Below are positions 12,211 through 24,589 of a stretch of DNA of 43,328 nt, in pieces. The notes beneath the pieces are model-generated. The model saw nothing but the letters and a program-made list of their open reading frames with translations. It made no database searches and had not been told where the DNA came from. The translations under genes were made by a program, and so were the position numbers. The DNA is taken from contig JABUQX010060002.1 of assembly GCA_015478945.1 (NCBI GenBank), positions 1-43,328 of the forward strand. The letters run 5' to 3'. Position 1 is the stretch's first letter. The number at the start of each line of letters is the position of its first letter. The stretch is from Trachelipus rathkii. Its lineage: Eukaryota; Arthropoda; Malacostraca; Isopoda; Trachelipodidae.

Positions 12211-13399
12211 GTTACTAACATAAAAAGAATATAGAAATTTCATTAATTTTTTATTTTTTTTTCTTGAGAGTGGAGATTCTCGAATACCATTATCTTTCGA
12301 GAGATCTACCGCAGACTAAATGAACAGACAATAATAAAGAGACACCAATAATTATATCATCTACAACAAATCACTTTAATACACTTCGGCAGGCATCGGG
12401 GCCACCAGCCGTGGTTGGCGGTTGTCACATCTTATCCCGACGCACAGTACTCCTTGTCCCGTCTTATCCCTTCATTTATGATTCCTTCATATCTTTCTTC
12501 CTTCATTCTTCCACCTCTGTTTTGCACGCTGTGCTCTTTTTTTCAGTTAGGGACTGCCTTGTGTTGGGAGCCTAAACCCCTATATTTCGGACTTTTATTC
12601 CATCATAATTCGAGATCTATCGGTTCGATAGCCTATAGAGACACACCAAACAATTGGTTCTTTGAGTATTCATACCCGTCGCGAGCTTTACAATAAGAGC
12701 TTGAGCACACTCACTACGCCACGCGCGTGCGACTCACCAAAACACCGTGCCTCGAGTGCACACACCTCAGTTCACATTCTCAAATAGAGCCCTAAATTCT
12801 ATTCTCTTCTCCTCACGTGATCTACAAACATCTTGCGTGTATACCTCCTCCACAACAATCTCTATATTGTCATGTGATATACATCAGAATCATACTCTTC
12901 TGGCATTACGATATCTTTACAGAGAGGTGCGCCAGGGCACTCTCCCATCCAGTGGAGTGAATACCCTCAGGGGCGATGTAAACCTCATATTTCGATGAGA
13001 CTATCACGTCTATACGATGTCTCCTGCACCTAACTCAATACACACTCTTCACATAATGTTTTTAACTTCTAGTTATCATCATTATAATCTTTAACGACCT
13101 CTTTTTTGCGCATACTACACAACGAATCCGAAATGCGTTCAATGAGCCATAGTGCCGACGCCTGCCAGTTCTTAGCAGAGGTAGTCAAATATTTCTCAAG
13201 TATTTCCCTTCAAGAATCGATAGGCGTCCTTCGGTTATTTATATTTACTTAACATAACATCATCACTCATAAGATAATTTTTCAAGGTGTAGATCCACAC
13301 TTGGTGAAGCCATAGAATAGGAGTCGAGAGTATACGGCATACTGTGAGGGATTCGGACGCAGTACGCTGGTGATGTGGAGTCAGGAGTGCGTGAATCAC
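12211..13399. other. Unassigned region, possibly LTR-like
   Basis: Mixed composition and not simple repeat. Two open frames (12415-12696 and 12747-12998, plus strand) have no recognisable domain. TACAATAAGAGCTTGAGC near 12690 resembles the polyadenylation and U5 stretch seen in LTRs, but I cannot find matching LTR ends or a second LTR. It forms the right part of the interior of the 7.2-14.1 kb inverted pair. Confidence 0.3.
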
Positions 13400-14060
13400 G
13401 AATTATGACAGGAGACAGGGTGTACGGTGAACACTAGCCGCTTCGACATGTGCGAGGTGCGGTCGAGCGGATATGCGGTTGCGTGGCGGTGCGATCTGAG
13501 CGGTGCAGCGGAATTTCGAGAAAAGCTTATACGCTCTTCGTATATGAGCGAGAAGCTGTAACAGAGAGAGAGCACTGTTTTTAATTGGCACCAGAACCTT
13601 CCTATTAATTGCTGAAGGGTTTTAAAAAAACAACTTTCAGAAGCTGTTGCCTTCGCGGTATCACTTCATTTCCGAGCACTAATTAACAATCAATTACATT
13701 AAGTGAGTATAAATTAATAATTCAATATTCAAATCCTTCTTTAGTGAGTAAATGTAAAGCATAATCTATATAATATAATTATATTAATATATAATACATA
13801 TATCTAATAATAATATCTCTAGGAGAGAAAGAAAGAACAAATATCAAACAACATTCTATCCGTCCAGAGAGCACTGGACTTCTTCCTGCACTCAGCTGCT
13901 CATCATGAAATCCCTGTCTGAAACGCTGGACTCCTCGCGTCACTTCGGAGCGCCGGAACGTGCAAGGCGGCTGTTCGCGTCTATACCTAGAGCTCTGTGT
14001 GCGAGCGCTCGCTACTTTATCCTTCATGTGTGGTCACCACCTGAGTTATCTAACTCCGTG
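13400..14060 (-). repeat. Right arm of the second large inverted repeat
   Basis: Read on the minus strand, this repeats the ordered blocks of 7215-7815: a CAGACAGGGATTTCATGATG block, an AT-rich patch, a GTGATACCGCGAAGG block, an AAACCCTTCAGC block, then an alternating CGCACCGCCACGCAACCGC block. It is GC-rich relative to its surroundings. The minus-strand open frames 13403-13591 and 13779-14027 arise from this GC-rich repeat. They have no counterpart frame in the left arm, which argues against coding. Confidence 0.6.
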
Positions 14061-14199
14061 TGACGTGCTCGATGTACGCTGAGCGCCGCACTGCTGCAGT
14101 TTGACAGTTTGCGCCCATGCTGTGCTAAGCCATTGCGTACAGAACTAGTCACCTAGAATCACAAAGGAGAAATAAAACCCATCTATAAATGAAAATACA

Positions 14200-16320
14200 A
14201 GAGATTATAATCTACTCAGCAACTCTTCTTTTTCTCAAGCCTATAGGAACCAACAGAAAAAATTGCAAATTAACGCGCATACAATAAGCAAGGCACCTTT
14301 CACTTTCTTCCATTCTCCATCATTCTAAGACTTTCATGTGCCACCCATACCTCTAATTTTTTCATAACCCCAACCATATACAAATTAAATAACCAAAGAG
14401 ACATAGCACATCCCTGCCTCATCCCGCTATTATTATTAAATCATTCACTTTCAACCCCATTTATTCTTACACATACTTCACTATCATCATACATTCATTT
14501 GATTCTATTCAGAAACCTACCTCCAACATCATATATCACTAACACCTGTCAAGGCCGAGCTTCCCAATTAATCCTGTCATGCGGCTGTTGCAAGATCATA
14601 AAACCTAAATCCAATTCTTCTTCTTTCTCAATTTCTGAATCCTTCGTTTCGATGTAAAAAAAATGATTTCCTCATCCTCTACTAATTCTACTTGCCCCTT
14701 GTTCTTCGCCAATCAGTCCTTCAGTCACTAGACGCACTCTTTCAACCGAAATACCAGCATATATCTTCGCCCTGCAAAAAACTCAATAAACTACTACTTT
14801 CCCTCTATAGTTTCTCCTACAGTTCCTCTATCTTCTTACCCTTATGTAAGGCAATATATTCTTGCTTCTCCGTGTGTCCTCTATGTTACACCATTAAACG
14901 TTTTTGTTGTACACAACTTCCAAAATCCTTTCAAGTACGATCTCGTCTACCGTTTCTTGACCATTTTCACCAGCAATCCATCTATCCGTGATTTACCTCG
15001 CCCGATTTTTTTCAACTCTCATCTCACGTCTACTTCATTACCTCCTGCCTTACTAATCGGACTTTCATTCACAAAATACCTATTTGTTCTTGCACAATCA
15101 ACACCACACACATTCACTATCACCTCTTTATCACTGCCAATGTTTTGCAGATTTTCGAAGTGTTCCCTCAACACTTTTCCTCCCTTTTCATTATTCTATG
15201 CAGATTCTCCTTACTTTCATTCTTAACCAATTGCGCTTCCTTTCCAGAAGAGCTTCTACCTATTCACTTGTAAGTCCCATTCATCTTCCTTCCAAACTGT
15301 TTATTTATCTAATTTTCATTCTAAGCATGCCCTTTTATTCTTTCTTTCTTTCTCCTTATTTAATTCTAAACACCTATCTGTTGAGACCTCATCATTGGCT
15401 TTTAGCACATTCAACAACGGCCTTCTTCTTACTTTTAATCGCTTGCATAACCTCTTCATTCCACAACTCACTGTTGACATTCTTACTTCCTGCTTTAGCA
15501 CAACCACATGTTTTTCTTGCAATCACTAACAGATTTCCTAAGACATTTATTTACCATAGACATCTCTATGTTCACATTTCCACATGATATTTATTTGCAC
15601 AGCGTTTCTTACATACTTTTCCTTCTTACCTTGTTTATTTAACCTCTCACTTTTAATTCTTCCTTCCTTCCTTATTACCTTCCTCTCCATTCAAGACCTT
15701 ATTAACTTAATGTTACATAAAACAGCATAATGATGAGATATTCTCATTCTACAATAACCGCTCACTGATTTAACACCACCTAGCACATACTCCACCATCC
15801 GCCTATCTTCACCCAACACCAAAATCAATCAATCTTTTCAGTTCGCAATTTAATTCTCCCCACACCGAACTATAGAATACCTTATGAATACACGTGTGGT
15901 TAAAGAAAGTGTTACTCAAACACATACCTCTCTCTCATCCACAGAAATCAATCAGCCTTCCTACCATTCTCTTTTATATATTCCTTTTCTCGCCACCCAC
16001 AAAGTCACCCTGTTATAGAACCATTCCGTGTTTTTCGATCATATTTTCCAGCAACCCATTTATACCTCCTCCAGACAACACTTAATCTAAAGTTTTCCGA
16101 CTGACCGTCATCTAAAACCTCATTTAGCATTATCAAAAAAAAAAACCATCACGTCTCTCAAACATCCACCGTCAGATCGAAGCCATAATGCAAAACCACA
16201 CATACTTGACCTTTTTCAAGAAACTTAAATTTATAACCATTAGAGTTCTATTACCAACACTGAACAAAAATCCACGCATAGCTCTGTGCCACACTGTCCC
16301 TCATCAGATCGCAACTATTT
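14200..16320 (-). pseudogene. LINE (non-LTR retrotransposon) ORF2 relic, endonuclease and reverse transcriptase
   Basis: The minus strand carries pieces of a non-LTR retrotransposon polyprotein, which nicks target DNA and reverse-transcribes its own RNA. At about 15880-15926 the minus strand reads CLSNTFFNHTCIHK, typical of the apurinic-type endonuclease domain. At 14698-14729 it reads VTEGLIGEEQ, typical of the region entering the RT fingers. At 14357-14427 it reads GMRQGCAMSLWLFNLYM, the RT motif preceding the active-site strand. Domain order (endonuclease upstream, RT downstream on the minus strand) is correct. Frames change repeatedly and stops are frequent, so it is dead. The YxDD-containing segment was not found, so the copy seems truncated at its 3' side near 14250. 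Plus-strand open frames such as 14692-15587 are antisense shadows. The clade is not assigned. Confidence 0.75.
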
Positions 16321-16339
16321 ATAAGTATAACTTACATAC

Positions 16340-16379
16340 GATATATGTTATATTATTATATTAGTATTATCTATATATA

Positions 16380-16418
<39 letters not shown>

Positions 16419-16450
16419 TCTATATATATATATATATATAGCTAATATTA
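16340..16450. repeat. (AT)n microsatellite
   Basis: TA dinucleotide run following the 5' side of the LINE relic. Confidence 0.85.
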
Positions 16451-16479
16451 TGTTGTAGGTGTGGTGTTTTATGTATGTG

Positions 16480-17045
16480 TCATTATGGTGGGGGTGTTGG
16501 GGGGGGTGTGGTTGGGGGGGAAATGCACTATAAAATATAATGTTTGATCGTAACAGAAGAAAACGAAAAATTTGAATAAATATTTGAATCGAATATCAAG
16601 TATATTCTTATTGACGAATTTTTCAATTTTTTTGTACTTTGGCTTAGAGCTTGTTGGATGGATGTCCTTCTCCAGAGGCGCGGCGGGGGGCTTGTAGGGT
16701 GCAGGAGCGGGGGGTGGGTGGGGCGGGAGGTGGAGGGAGGGATGGGGATAGGGGTGGCAGGGAAGGTGTGTGGTGCATAGTGTCGTGAGTGGATGCGTAG
16801 GACTGAAAGGGGGGAAGGAGGAGGGCGGGGGCCGGAGGCCAAGGGGGGGGGGGGGGTGGGGGCGGAAAGAAAAGGGTGAATAGGAACGAAGGGGGGGGGT
16901 AAAGGGGGCTGAAATGAAGTGAAGGCACGGGAAGAGGAGTGAGAGGAAAGGGACAAGGAGAAGTGAAGGAGTTGTGGGATTGGGGGGAAAGGGGTCGGAG
17001 ACGGAGCATGGGAAGAGGGAGGGGGGACGCCCAGATGAAGAGGAT
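16480..17045 (+). repeat. G-rich low-complexity tract
   Basis: The plus strand has many runs of three or more guanines, including long runs near 16503-16518 and 16842-16855 and a run near 16891. Proline-rich minus-strand frames (16528-17009) are translations of this tract and not genes. The G-run spacing would permit G-quadruplex folding. Confidence 0.75.
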
Positions 17046-17120
17046 GAGAAGAGAGGAGGGGAGAGGAGAGAGAGAAGAGAGCAGAGAGAGAGAGAGAGAG
17101 AGAGAGAAGAGAGAGCAGAG
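17046..17120 (+). repeat. (GA)n microsatellite
   Basis: GAGA repeats following the G-rich tract. They are complementary to the (CT)n array about 320 bases downstream. Confidence 0.9.
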
Positions 17121-17431
17121 AGATTTTCGGTGTTGCTATCCTTTAATTTTATTTCTACTCGTGCCTTGCTTTTCTAAGTTGGTGGCCCCTTTAGTTTCTC
17201 TCTGCTTTCTAAGTTGCCTCTTTCAATCCTCTTTTATTTTTATTCTTTCTTCTCCTTTTTTTCTTCTTCTGATTTACTTGCTATGTCTTAACATAAACTC
17301 AAACTTTGAACTTCTATCCCTTTTTCTTTTAAAATACTATTTTTTATTTTTTTTTATACTCTCTCCATCTCTCTCCTCTTTTAATTCCCTCTTTTCTTTA
17401 TTTTTTATTCCTTATTTCCTTTCTTCTTTTT

Positions 17432-17497
<66 letters not shown>

Positions 17498-17506
17498 CTC
17501 TCTCCT

Positions 17507-17556
<50 letters not shown>
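17432..17556 (+). repeat. (CT)n microsatellite
   Basis: CT dinucleotide repeats with brief TTC and CCT interruptions. The preceding 17150-17430 is T/C-rich. Serine/leucine-rich and arginine/glutamate-rich open frames over this span (16939-17580 plus, 17412-17624 minus) are simple-repeat translations. Confidence 0.9.
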
Positions 17557-17558
<2 letters not shown>

Positions 17559-18697
17559 CATGTACTTTTCCATTACATGACACTGCGATTGCAATTTGCC
17601 ATTCTTATGATTATGCGTTTGCAATTCATTGCAGCATGAATAGTTGATTGAACTTTAAGTATCACCTTCATTTCCCAGAATTCGTGTGTTCGAACACGGT
17701 TAATAAGCTTTACATATTTATATGCCAATGTTCTAGAAAAAGAGTGAGATTTTGTAGTGCTTAAAGAGAATATTCTTGATATAGGAGTGAGGGAACCAAT
17801 ATTAAACATTGGACTTTAATTTAATAAAAAAGTAAATTAAATAAATTATATTTTTCAATAATTTTAATAATTTATTTATTAATTTATCTATTTTATTATT
17901 GTTGTTTCTTTTGCGTTTTTATAAATTTCACTTTTAAATATTGGTAAAAATGAGGAAACTTTTTTATTGTTAATCAAGGTCTTTGTCATATATATTTTTG
18001 TACTTACAAATGCAGTTATTTTTTCATATCTAGTTGTAAAAGGTTAAAGGACTCTACAAAATCCATCAGACTTGGGAATAATTAATTTGATATTCAGATT
18101 AAGTATTACCATGACTTAATATACCTCGTTTGAAAATTTGACACTCAAATGTGATGGAGTAAGTAAGTAAGAAGAAAGGATAATTATCAAATCAGGGTTC
18201 AGAGGCATATATATGTATAAGAAAGGATGAGACTGTGTAGATAAAAAAATCACCTAAAATCTCTTCAAAGGTATGAGGTATAGAAGTAGGAGACCATAAA
18301 GTTCAATAAAACTGTTACACATATAATAACGATAACTTAAAGAGTATAGAAGAAGAATAGTCCCAGTTTCAGGAATTGATTGAAAGAATCTGTAAGAGGG
18401 TAGTAGCTAAAAAAGGCACAAAAGGTTCTATAATTTATCTTTTCAAAAAAGATCGAATGAGAAAAACAACCTCAGATGTGATGATGACTAATTAATACAA
18501 TGACTAACTACATCCGCAAATAACCCAATCTATTAAGATAGAATAAAGAACTTCCGAAGGTGACTCAGAAAAAAACAACTATTTTAGAAACATGGTTAGG
18601 TAGAGGAACAATGGAATCATTGCAAGAAAGGGAAAGAGGAAAGGAAATATCAGAAATATTAGAAAAGAAAAAGGGTTGATCAGAGTTTGTAAAGTTG
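17557..18697. other. Unassigned AT-rich stretch
   Basis: Mixed sequence, including a local TTTAATTTAATAAAAAAGTAAATTAAAT near-palindrome around 17815-17845. No coding signal was recognised. Confidence 0.4.
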
Positions 18698-18964
18698 GAG
18701 TTGTGTGGAAGGTGCTGTCGAGTAGAGAGTTGCGTGGAAGGTAATGCCGAGTAGAGAGTTATGTGGAAGATACTGTCAAATAGAAAGTTGTGTGGAAGTA
18801 ATGTCGAGATAGAGCTTTCTGTGGAACGGTAACGTAGGGTAGATGTTGTGTGGACAGGTAATTCAAGTAGATAGTTGATGTGTAAGTTTAATGTCGAGTA
18901 GTAGAGTTGTGTGGAAGTAACGTCGAGTAGGATAGTTGTGTGGAGTGTTAATGTCGATTAGAAG
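18698..18964 (+). repeat. 29-bp minisatellite, about 9 copies
   Basis: Tandem units of the form GAGTTGTGTGGAAGGTAATG followed by TCGAGTAGA. The first four units are each 29 bases; later ones are 28-32 bases and more diverged. Divergence rises from left to right. Confidence 0.85.
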
Positions 18965-19044
18965 ATGAAATAAACTTAGATTTTGAGGAATCGAAAATTA
19001 ATCATTTTAGAAAGAGTGTATGCATATAACTATTTAAAAGTAGT

Positions 19045-19281
19045 CTAATAATAATAATAATAATATAATAATAATATAATAATAATAATAATAATAAATA
19101 ATAAAATAATAATAATAATAATAATTAATAATAATAATAATTAATAAATAATAATAATAATAAATAATAATAATAATAATAATTGTTAATATAATAATAA
19201 TAATAATAATAATAATAGTAATATAAAAAATAATAATAATAAATAATAATTAATAATAATAATAATTTAATAATAATAATA

Positions 19282-19322
<41 letters not shown>

Positions 19323-19475
19323 ATAATAATAATAATATAATATATTATATAATAATATAATAATAATAAGTAATAGCAATAATAATAATAATAATAAATA
19401 ATAATAATAATAATCATAATATAATAATAATAATTAATAATAATAAATAATAATAATAATATTAATAATTATACA
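19045..19475 (+). repeat. (TAA)n microsatellite
   Basis: TAA/AAT trinucleotide repeats with short TA and TAAT interruptions. The leucine/tyrosine-only minus-strand frame here is not a gene. Confidence 0.9.
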
Positions 19476-19860
19476 ACATTTTGAATGCATATTTTTACTT
19501 TATTTTTGTTTTTTAATGTAAAATAATATAATATAATATAATCATAATATAATATAATATTGCGTATTATTTGGGTGTCAGTTATGAGTATATTTAAATT
19601 GTTTATACAAGCCTTAATATGTGTGTATATTTCTCTTATATGTATGTACATGAGAAGTATACACTCATACTAAAGCTGAGTGTATACTCCTCATATATGT
19701 ATATCTATTTCAGACAAGTGATCCATCACTAAAATAGCCTTTATCGAATAATAATAATAGTTAAAAAAGAAAGAAATGAAAAAGTATTGAAGGCATTTGA
19801 AGTCGTTACTTTTAGTATCACTTAGCAAGGCACTTAGATCCATTAATGGCACCCTCAGTC
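19476..19860. other. Unassigned stretch with a strong hairpin
   Basis: No gene was seen. 19652-19667 and 19677-19692 form a 16-bp stem (GAGAAGTATACACTCA against TGAGTGTATACTCCTC, one mismatch) with a 9-base loop. Confidence 0.5.
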
Positions 19861-20076
19861 CGTAGTGAAGGGGGGAGGAGAAGGGATTTGGACATGATCC
19901 CCTCCAATAGAGGGTGGAAAGGGACTGTGATATGATCACCAATAACAATGTGACCCCCTCTCCCACCAAGCAAGGGTATCAAGGGGTTACAATATGATCC
20001 CCAATAATAATGTGGACCCCCCTTCCCACTAAAGAAGGTGGAAAGGGGCTGCGATATGATCACCAATAACAATAAG
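19861..20076 (+). repeat. 62-bp minisatellite, about 3.5 copies
   Basis: Units start at 19915, 19977 and 20039, each spaced exactly 62 bases, with a partial diverged unit before them. Each contains ATATGATCACCAATAACAAT or a close variant, followed by a C-rich stretch. The short minus-strand open frames across it repeat the same peptide pattern and are not independent genes. Confidence 0.85.
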
Positions 20077-20560
<484 letters not shown>

Positions 20561-20569
20561 TACATTTTT

Positions 20570-21190
20570 TATTAATATATTGCTATTATCTCATATTGTT
20601 ATATGTTTGTTTATATTATTATATATTATAGCTATTTTATTATTTATTATTTATTATTATTTATTATATTATTTATATTATTAATTGTTATTGTTTATTA
20701 TTACTTTATTATATATGTTATATATTTATATCTATAATATTATTATTATTCATTATTATTAATCTAATTATAATATTATTATATATCTATTTATTATTCA
20801 TTCTTATTATATTTATTTTTTATGAATTCATTATTATCTATTAATTTTTATTTTATTATATTATCTATGTCTATATATTACTATATTATTATTATTTTTC
20901 ATATTATTAATTATTTTATATTATATATATAATTAATCATTAATAATTAATTTATTTTCTTAATTAAAATTTTAATTATTATATTTTTCTATTATTATTG
21001 TTTTAATTATTCATTATTATTATTATTATTACTTATGTAATTTATTATTATTAATATTTATTTATATTATACTATTATTATTTTATTTTATTATATTAAT
21101 TATTATTAATTATTATTAATTCATATATTATATATATGTATTATTATTATATTATTATTATTATTATATTATTATTAATATTATTATTTA
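20570..21190 (+). repeat. (TTA)n microsatellite
   Basis: TTA/ATT repeats with AT and ATTTATT interruptions, opposite in strand sense to the preceding (TAA)n. Confidence 0.9.
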
Positions 21191-21304
21191 TTTCAATTCC
21201 TTAATATCCCCACCTCCCATTTCCCGTTCCCTCTCCTTTTGAGTGGGGATTTGCGGAATTTGTTCTATGGACTTCAGCTCAATAATATCCAAAGAAATTA
21301 ATCT

Positions 21305-21720
21305 ACATATAATAAATTAATAATAATATAATAATAATAATAATATATAATAATAATAATAATAATAAAATAAATAATCATAATAATAATAATAATAATA
21401 AAATAATAATAATCAATTAATAATAATAATAATATTAATAAATACTAGAATAATAATACATAATAATATAACAATATAATAATAATATATTATAATAATA
21501 ATAATATCACTAATAATAATAATATATAATAATATAATAATAATAATATTAATAATAATATAATAATATAAATATAATAATATAAATAATAAAATAAAAA
21601 TAAATTTATTATTAATATTTTATTACATAATAAAATATTTAAAATATAAAATTATAGAATAATAAATAGAATAATAAATAATAAAATAATAATAATCAAT
21701 AATATAATAATAATATCATT
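21305..21720 (+). repeat. (TAA)n microsatellite
   Basis: TAA repeats following the second core, ending at a flip to TTA near 21720. Confidence 0.9.
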
Positions 21721-22335
21721 ATTATTATAATTTTATTATTATTTTAATTATTATTATTAATTTATATTATCTTAAAATTATTATATATTATAATTTATAT
21801 CATTACTTATTATTAATTATTATATATTTTATATCTATAATTATATTTATGATTATTTACTTCATTCATATTTGTGATTATTTATAGATGTGGATTATCA
21901 TAATATTATTATTAATTTTCTTTGTATAATTCATCTCTTCGTAGTTTTTTTCTATTTTTCATTTTAATTTTTTTTTTCCTGTTTTTGTTTTTTTTTTTTA
22001 TTTGATATTTTATATATTATTTATTATATTATTATTATACTTATATATATTCCATCTGAGTTTCATTATGTTATTATTTATTAGCATATTATTATTTTTA
22101 TTTTATATATATTTAAAATTATATATTATTATTTATTATTTTTATTATTTCTATTATTTTTTTTTAATTATAATAATAATTATTATTATACTTATGTATA
22201 TATTTATTATTATATTATTAATTATTATTATTATTATTATATATTATATTAATTATTATTATTTGTATATTATTTATTATTATTATCTATTATTATTATA
22301 TTATTATTAATTATTAATTATTATTATTATTATGA
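21721..22335 (+). repeat. (TTA)n microsatellite with T-rich centre
   Basis: TTA repeats, with a T-rich patch near 21940-22000. Confidence 0.85.
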
Positions 22336-22559
22336 TTATAGAATTCCTTATATCCCCACTCCATTTCAGTACTCCCGAAACTTTTGACCGAAATGTTGTA
22401 CTGGATTTGAACTGGACCTTTCATTCAACCATCAAAGGCAAAATTTAATTACATTTTATAAGAAAGAATCATATTTATCCAAGAATACATTATAACCAGA
22501 AGTATAATAATAATAACTATAATCAATTAAGAGGACCTTCTTTGAAGTGAAATTAAATG

Positions 22560-22710
22560 TGGGAAAAAGAAAATAATATAATAATAATTAATAATATATA
22601 ATAATAATTAATAAATAATAATAATAATTTATAATATATATAATAATAAAAATAATAATATAATAATAAATGAATAATAATAATAAAAATAATAATAATA
22701 ATAGATAAAA

Positions 22711-22741
<31 letters not shown>

Positions 22742-22970
22742 TGAATATATTATAATAAATAATCAATAATAATAATAATAAAATAATAATAATAATATAT
22801 AATAATAATAATAATAAATAATATTGATAATTAATAATAATAATAAAATGAAAAAAATATAATAATAATAATAAATAATAATAATATAATAAATAAATAC
22901 ATATAATAATAATAATAGATAATAATAAAATAATAAAATAATAATAAATAATGAATATAATAAATTATAT
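22560..22970 (+). repeat. (TAA)n microsatellite
   Basis: TAA repeats following the third core. Confidence 0.9.
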
Positions 22971-22974
22971 AGTA

Positions 22975-24295
22975 TTATTAATTATTATTATTATATATAA
23001 TTATTATATATTATATATTATTATTATTGTTATTACTAGTTCATAATATTATTATTATTTATTATTATTATTATTTTATAATTGTTATTACTTATATTTT
23101 ATTATTATTGTTATTATATTAATTGATGTTATTATATTTATTTATTATTCTATTATTAATATTATCTATTATTATTTATATGTATTATTATTATTATTAT
23201 TATTATTCATTATTATCATTATTATTATAATTATTTATTATATTTTATTATCATTATTAATTTCACTTCCATTATTAATTATTATTATTATATTTTATTT
23301 ATTAGCTAATTAGATCAACTATTATTATGATTGAGTATAAGCACAAATCAACAAAATTATCATTATAACCTGTTTAAAAATGAAAATTATTAGATTATTA
23401 TTATTATTATTATTTTATATATTATATTATTTTATTATTACTTTTTTTTTTTATTATTTTATTTATTTAATTATTATTATTTAATTCATATAAGCATATA
23501 TTGTTATATATTTTTTATATCTTTTATTATTGTTTAGTTATGATTATTATCTTATTATATTCTTTATTAATCATTATATATTACTTATTATTTATATTTT
23601 TATTTATTACTTATTATTATAATATTATTTATTTATTATTATTTTATTCATTATATTATTATCATTTTAATGCTATTAATTATTATATCTTAATTTATAT
23701 TATTATTTTTTGTTTTTCTTTGCGTTGAAATTTGTTGATTTGATTTATTTATTATTATTACTATTTATATTATTATTACTTATATTATTATTATATTTTT
23801 TATTATCATATATTATTATTATTATTATATTATATAATTATTTTTTTATGTTAGTTTATTTTATATATTGTTATTATATATATTCATTTTTATTTTTTTA
23901 TTATTAATTTAATATTATTATTATACTATTAATTATTATTATTATTATTTTAATATATTATTATTATATCTATATTATTATTATATTTAAATGTTTGTTT
24001 ATTATATAATATTCAATTAATTTATTATTTTATTTTTATTATTAATATATTTATTTTTATTGTTATTTACTATGATTATTATTTATATTATATATCATTA
24101 TATAATATTATAATTATTTTATTATTATTTATTAATTATATTATTTTATATTATATATTATTATTATTATATTATATTGATTATTATTATTATATTAGTA
24201 TTATGACATTATTATTATTTTTTATTATAATTATTATTATTAATTTTTATATTATTATTACTTATTATTATTATTCTTATAAGATATTAATTAAT
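22975..24295 (+). repeat. (TTA)n microsatellite
   Basis: A long imperfect TTA array, broken by a short unassigned patch near 23305-23390. The tyrosine/leucine-rich plus-strand frames at 23501-23907 are repeat translations. Confidence 0.9.
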
Positions 24296-24589
24296 CAAAT
24301 ATTTTTTGGCAAGCTTTTTATATTATTTTTAAATCTATTTTTAGAGCTGAATAAAATTGGTTTGATTTAAAATGTATTTAATAGTAATATAATGATTTAT
24401 TTTTTACTATTTATTAGTTTTATTAAATATTGGAAGACAAGTTTTGCGGCAAAACATTTGAAGCTCATTTTATAAGGTAACTTGTCTGCCTGATCAATGA
24501 TGACCCTTTCTTAATTAGCCTTATTTTGAGTTAAGGACGAGTTGTCACAAAAAAATACATTATTAACAACAATTTATTTTAGTTGTAAG

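Noticed and set aside
12400..13030. Solo LTR
   Set aside because: AATAAGAGCTTGAGC is LTR-like, but no TG..CA ends, target duplication or second copy was found.
14692..15587. Overlapping plus-strand open frames of 89-167 codons
   Set aside because: Antisense to the minus-strand LINE relic, which has recognisable endonuclease and RT motifs.
16528..17624. Proline-rich, serine/leucine-rich and arginine/glutamate-rich open frames on both strands
   Set aside because: Direct translations of G-rich, GA and CT low-complexity sequence.
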